A stretch of DNA of 44,641 nt from a virus. The notes beneath the pieces are model-generated. The model was not told the origin of the DNA and made no database searches. It saw only the letters and a list, made by a program, of their open reading frames with translations. The position numbers were made by a program, and so were the translations under genes. Shown here one piece after another: positions 42,601-44,641 of the stretch. The stretch is from positions 64,001 through 108,641 of the IMG/VR virus record IMGVR_UViG_3300028031_000001; one strand, written 5' to 3'. The stretch's first letter is position 1; each line of letters begins with the position of its first letter.

Positions 42601-43051
42601 GATCGTCACGGACTGCCCCAACTGGGGTGAAGAGAAGATGATGGGCACTGGAGAGGGCTGTACAGCCTTACGAGAGGCTTTAAAGGTTGCAGACATACCG
42701 ATGGCAGACGTATACCTAACATCGCTTGTGAAGGCTCTCAAGGGCTCTGGACAGACGCTACAGAACGAGTCAATCATAGGTTGTTCTGGGTTTCTAGATC
42801 GAGAGATAGAGATATTGAAGCCGCCAGTGATTGTTGTGCTGGGATCGGCAGCATTCAGGCACCTATACCCAGAAGCCAAAGGTGGGTGGGAAGAATTAAA
42901 TGGGCAGGTTCAGTATATTTCAGAGACAGATATGACATTGGTATGCGGATTGAATCCTTTGATGGTTCACTTTGATAAAACCAAGCAGATACACTTAAAC
43001 GACGCACTAATTACAGCGAAGAGTTTATTTAAGCTACCTACCAACCTCTAA
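39641..43051 (+). CDS. DNA polymerase III alpha fused to a UDG-like domain
   Basis: A 1136-residue C-family polymerase. The N-terminal PHP domain is degenerate (AKTDFSLKESVLSAKYL; IADTSSINAL has D-T where active PHP domains have D-H). The palm has GPGRGSVGGSLVAYLLG (about 381), PDIDLDFM (about 421) and KLDVLGLQTL (about 573), giving the three catalytic Asp. Later parts are FRPGPIDAGLMDDY and GFNKSHSVEYTIISYW. Residues about 955-1136 are a UDG family 4/5-type domain (QGCSACSLQGEC, TDCPNWGEEKMMGTGEG, EILKPPVIVVLGSAAFRHLY, LNPLMVHFD). The enzyme copies the phage DNA; the fused domain may recognise uracil, but its active-site motif is altered. Confidence 0.85.
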   Translation: MTCMIGAKTDFSLKESVLSAKYLVNKAKELGYDAIAIADTSSINALTKIFAEAKKADIKAIIGVTFTVTDDIHYRDAKRGTPKTKKPRFHRPVLYARDQHGLSVIMNLVTLSNDANHFYYNTQINLEELLSAIKEGGVVYSTGEAYSTFTHPEYIEILHLVDSACITSTLQSATPNESLMFGAVVPVDTPYYDMITQRAISWIKFDATRNLIISKPVLHKKGKADVRNTMDCILNRNKVDSPWRNEPAEFHPEQPAIIVMMVGFQQARISANSTGDLSDILFDGIKVFEDSFTYEFKKMPISLPEISTTPKETLLKLSIEGWKNRIAKTVLGYKPDASELPKYKERLKYELKTLNDMGFENYFLLVEKLTTWCAEEGIFVGPGRGSVGGSLVAYLLGITDVDPIRFGLIFERFINPSRLDLPDIDLDFMSSRRHEVVTYLRDQFGEDNVAGISNYGVMGPSSSLRAVGSAHNLTQDEISCSKMVPKEHGIPMKLEACVAEVPELERFAIDHPSIWEEAVELQGVFKNYGTHAAGIVVSGVPIKERAVVERRKDKVWSINWDKRVVEDFGLVKLDVLGLQTLDILAKANEYLIDDGKESINYKSIELTDGKVLAGFAKAETKGVFQFEGGGMRHLLKELADGDKISFEDITAATALFRPGPIDAGLMDDYVQIKQGASYPNYLHPAMEPALKETQSVIVYQEQVMQIARDLAGFSFAEADVLRKAMGKKDHDLMAQQRSKWVDGCLTTHNMDIITSGGLFDQVEKFAGYGFNKSHSVEYTIISYWSMYVKTYHPAVFYAAALSVLDEPKLMGLVKEAETKDIFVRSPDINKSSDRYEVVKELDGGISLYAPFQAVKGISEKGAAAILEAQLNTGAGMGLFTSKANFLARVNKRFANIRVQSALDKIGAFASIESDQLPASDISRLRDQKELLPGIVTRNVMTDRSIMKDKESLASLREVLQEVQGCSACSLQGECHPKPKMGKTAKIMIVTDCPNWGEEKMMGTGEGCTALREALKVADIPMADVYLTSLVKALKGSGQTLQNESIIGCSGFLDREIEILKPPVIVVLGSAAFRHLYPEAKGGWEELNGQVQYISETDMTLVCGLNPLMVHFDKTKQIHLNDALITAKSLFKLPTNL

Positions 43052-43062
43052 TAGGAAATAAT

Positions 43063-43371
43063 ATGGCAAGATTAAGAATACCAAAGTCATTAAGATTGAT
43101 GGGTCACGACATCGAAGTTGTGATGGTTGATGATTTAATAGAGGAATGCGAATTGCTTGGCGACTGCGACTTTTACGAAAATGTAATACGAATACAGACA
43201 CCAATACCCGGAATATTGACTCGCTCCCAAGCTGTTCAAACGTATTATCATGAACTGCTACATTTCGCATTTCACCTAACAGGTTATGAGAAGGAAAGTC
43301 AGGACGAACAGATGGTCGATAGGATCGCACAGTTAATTCACCAAGCTTTGGTATCAGCGAAATATAAATAA
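43063..43371 (+). CDS. Small HELLH zincin-like protein
   Basis: A 102-residue protein with the zinc motif H63-E-L-L-H67 (QTYYHELLHFAFHL), and D81-E82 (ESQDEQMVDRIAQL) as candidate third-ligand region. Short proteins of this ImmA/SprT-like design occur in phages beside DNA polymerase genes and may act on DNA-bound or regulatory proteins. A protease function is inferred from the motif. A good promoter follows it. Confidence 0.65.
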   Translation: MARLRIPKSLRLMGHDIEVVMVDDLIEECELLGDCDFYENVIRIQTPIPGILTRSQAVQTYYHELLHFAFHLTGYEKESQDEQMVDRIAQLIHQALVSAKYK

Positions 43372-43379
43372 AATAAAGC

Positions 43380-43408
43380 TTGACCTTTATAAAAACAATA
43401 GGTAGAAT
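43380..43408 (+). promoter_or_regulatory. Promoter before the helical protein and SSB genes
   Basis: TTGACC (43380-43385) is 17 bases from TAGAAT (43403-43408), each 5 of 6 to consensus. The ATG at 43415 follows after 6 bases, so the transcript begins near that ATG, at about 43415, giving a very short or absent leader. Confidence 0.75.
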
Positions 43409-43414
43409 GCGCAG

Positions 43415-43915
43415 ATGAATCAGACTAACACTCAAAAACCACTCAAAGAATTTATAGATCAGGAAAAACTGAGAGAGGATTTAGCATTTGGAGAATATGA
43501 TTTGTCCGATGCTGTATCTATTCAAGCTGGACTTTTTTCATTCTACGCATCTATGCATACAAATGCTATGCTACAAACGGAAAAAAGCAGATCATATTTT
43601 GAGTTAGTAGAGGCTCAATTGGATACAAAAATTCGCATACGTGCTTCTAAAGCTGGTGAAAAAATCACCGAGAAGCAGATAACGAATAAGATTAGGATGC
43701 AATCTATGTACCGTATAGCGGAAGCTCGATACTTCGATGCAAAGTTTATATCTCGATCTTGTAGGGAAGCTCAACAGGCCATCAAAAATAAAGGCGATAT
43801 GCTGGTACAAGCAGCAAAAGCAAAAACTATTGAGATGCAAGGCCAGATGAGATTTTCAGGCAATGGTGGGGGCCAAAGCCCATCACAACGAATACAGGAA
43901 GCGTTGGATAAGTAA
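43415..43915 (+). CDS. Helical protein beside SSB, possibly recombination accessory
   Basis: A 166-residue lysine/glutamate-rich protein. It is predicted helical (ESMHTNAMLQTEKSRS-like ASMHTNAMLQTEKSRSYFEL, EKQITNKIRMQSMYRIAEAR) with a flexible glycine-rich C-terminus (RFSGNGGGQSPSQRIQE). Phages often put a helical DNA-recombination helper (for example UvsY-like) next to the SSB gene. That fits the position and composition, but no residue-level family match was made. Its ATG lies near the transcription start predicted from the TTGACC/TAGAAT promoter. Confidence 0.5.
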   Translation: MNQTNTQKPLKEFIDQEKLREDLAFGEYDLSDAVSIQAGLFSFYASMHTNAMLQTEKSRSYFELVEAQLDTKIRIRASKAGEKITEKQITNKIRMQSMYRIAEARYFDAKFISRSCREAQQAIKNKGDMLVQAAKAKTIEMQGQMRFSGNGGGQSPSQRIQEALDK

Positions 43916-44060
43916 CAAAGGTAATGGGCTGAAAACCTATTACCTTGCCTATAGGTGGTGATCTCAGGTCTTTCTACATACATAGGGGATCGGAAGCCAC
44001 TCTACCAGCACAACATATCCTGATTCGAACTTAAAACCGATAGTAAATAGGAAATAAAAC
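43916..44060 (+). promoter_or_regulatory. Structured leader of the SSB gene
   Basis: This 145-base gap contains two mutually exclusive hairpins: AAGGTAATGGG (43918-43928) with CCTATTACCTT (43936-43946), 11 bp with one G-U pair; and ACCTAT (43935-43940) with ATAGGT (43951-43956). The gap is much longer than others in the replication half. A ribosome site (AGGAAATAAAAC) precedes the ATG at 44061. Confidence 0.5.
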
Positions 44061-44641
44061 ATGTCCGAAAAAAATACAGTAGCATCCCTCATGGCGCAAG
44101 CCAAAGAAAAATCTGAAGCTAAAAAGGCTGGTGGCATTCGTCCAATCAAGCCTTCACAAGGTAACCACACATACAGGATTTTACCGTCTTGGCGTGGTCT
44201 TGATGCGGATGGTGGTAGTAATCCATTCTGGCATGATTTCGGTCAACACTTTATCCGCCCTGCGGCTGGTTCAAAAGTGGAGTCAGTTTATGTTTGCTCT
44301 CACAAAACTTTCGAAGAAGAGTGTGAAGTGTGCAATGCAATCAACCAGTCTATGCGTCTGGATGGAGTTTCAGATTCAGATTTGAAAACTCTTAAAGATG
44401 CTAGAGCATCACAGCACTATTTAATTAATGTACTGCATCGATCCGGCCCAGCAGATAAGGTTAACGAGCCACAACTAATGGTTGTTGGTTCCAAAATCTT
44501 TGAACAGATTGCTGATATCGTTGGTATGTACAATGATATAACTGATTTAGCTACTGGTCGCGATATTGCTATTACTCGCAAAGGTACTGGCTTTGATACA
44601 ACATATAATGTTGTACCAACGGCAGCACCATCTGTGGTGGA
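44061..44641 (+). CDS. gp32-like single-stranded DNA binding protein (partial)
   Basis: The open frame from ATG 44061 runs to the window edge (193 codons and two bases; no stop). It starts MSEKNTVASLMAQAKEKSEA and has a gp32-like core: RILPSWRG, NPFWHDFGQHFI, VYVCSHKTFEEECEVCNAIN and QHYLINVLHRSG. The zinc ligands would be H63, C79, C88 and C91, matching the H-C-C-C set of T4 gp32 in kind and near spacing. It should coat single-stranded DNA during replication and recombination. The acidic C-terminal tail, if present, lies beyond the edge. Confidence 0.85.
   Translation, partial: MSEKNTVASLMAQAKEKSEAKKAGGIRPIKPSQGNHTYRILPSWRGLDADGGSNPFWHDFGQHFIRPAAGSKVESVYVCSHKTFEEECEVCNAINQSMRLDGVSDSDLKTLKDARASQHYLINVLHRSGPADKVNEPQLMVVGSKIFEQIADIVGMYNDITDLATGRDIAITRKGTGFDTTYNVVPTAAPSVV

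Noticed and set aside
43051-43062. Search for a terminator after the polymerase gene
   Set aside because: The 11-base gap holds only a ribosome site; no stem and T-run.
43958-44045. tRNA-like pieces (CTCTACCAGC and GATTCGAAC) in the SSB leader
   Set aside because: On the minus strand the D-arm-like and T-arm-like pieces are in the wrong order, and no acceptor or anticodon stem forms.

Overview
The window is a contiguous piece of a tailed double-stranded DNA phage (Caudoviricetes), or a prophage of one. Every convincing gene lies on the + strand. Genes are packed with TAATG, ATGA or GTGA stop-start overlaps, and no gap reaches 300 bases. The composition is AT-rich. The tail genes follow the lambda order (tail terminator, major tail protein, G/GT chaperones, tape measure, M, L, K, I-J), so the virion is a siphovirus with a long flexible non-contractile tail. 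Sigma70-like promoters, Shine-Dalgarno sites and a lambda-type tail tip fit a Gram-negative, probably gammaproteobacterial and perhaps aquatic host; the host is inference.

Bases 1-12958 hold an unusual block of virion-type accessory proteins: a secreted fibronectin-III-like protein, a 1247-residue LamG/22-residue-repeat protein, a run of beta-rich proteins including two tandem paralogues, and several Ig-like small proteins. Bases 12987-27700 are the connector and tail module: head-tail stopper, HK97-gp10-like protein, tail terminator, tail tube protein with an inserted beta domain, the frameshifted G/GT chaperone pair, tape measure, and tail tip proteins. The module ends in a 2403-residue I-J fusion that carries six Fn3-like repeats and a C-terminal S74 self-cleaving chaperone. 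Three small genes of unknown function follow, then a lysis cassette (28553-29444) with membrane proteins and an M15 peptidase.

Bases 29462-44641 are the DNA metabolism half: metallophosphoesterase, PhoH ATPase, an unknown protein, an Hfq-like RNA chaperone, DnaB-type helicase, a zinc/TOPRIM primase, a guanylate-kinase-like enzyme, a MoxR/CobS-type AAA+ with a CobT-like VWA/zincin partner, a Cys-rich protein, a DNA polymerase III alpha subunit fused to a uracil-DNA-glycosylase-like domain, a small HELLH protein, a helical protein and a gp32-like single-strand binding protein cut by the window edge. Promoters with 17-base spacers stand before several gene groups.

The most noteworthy items are the phage Hfq-like protein, the polymerase-UDG fusion, the AAA+/VWA/zincin pair, a -1 frameshift site with a strong downstream stem, a foldable leader before the SSB gene, overlapping reading frames in the lysis cassette, and a recurring ATGTTANAATA promoter core. 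No integrase, repressor, tRNA, CRISPR array or insertion sequence was seen. All names come from motif reading by eye; no searches were run.
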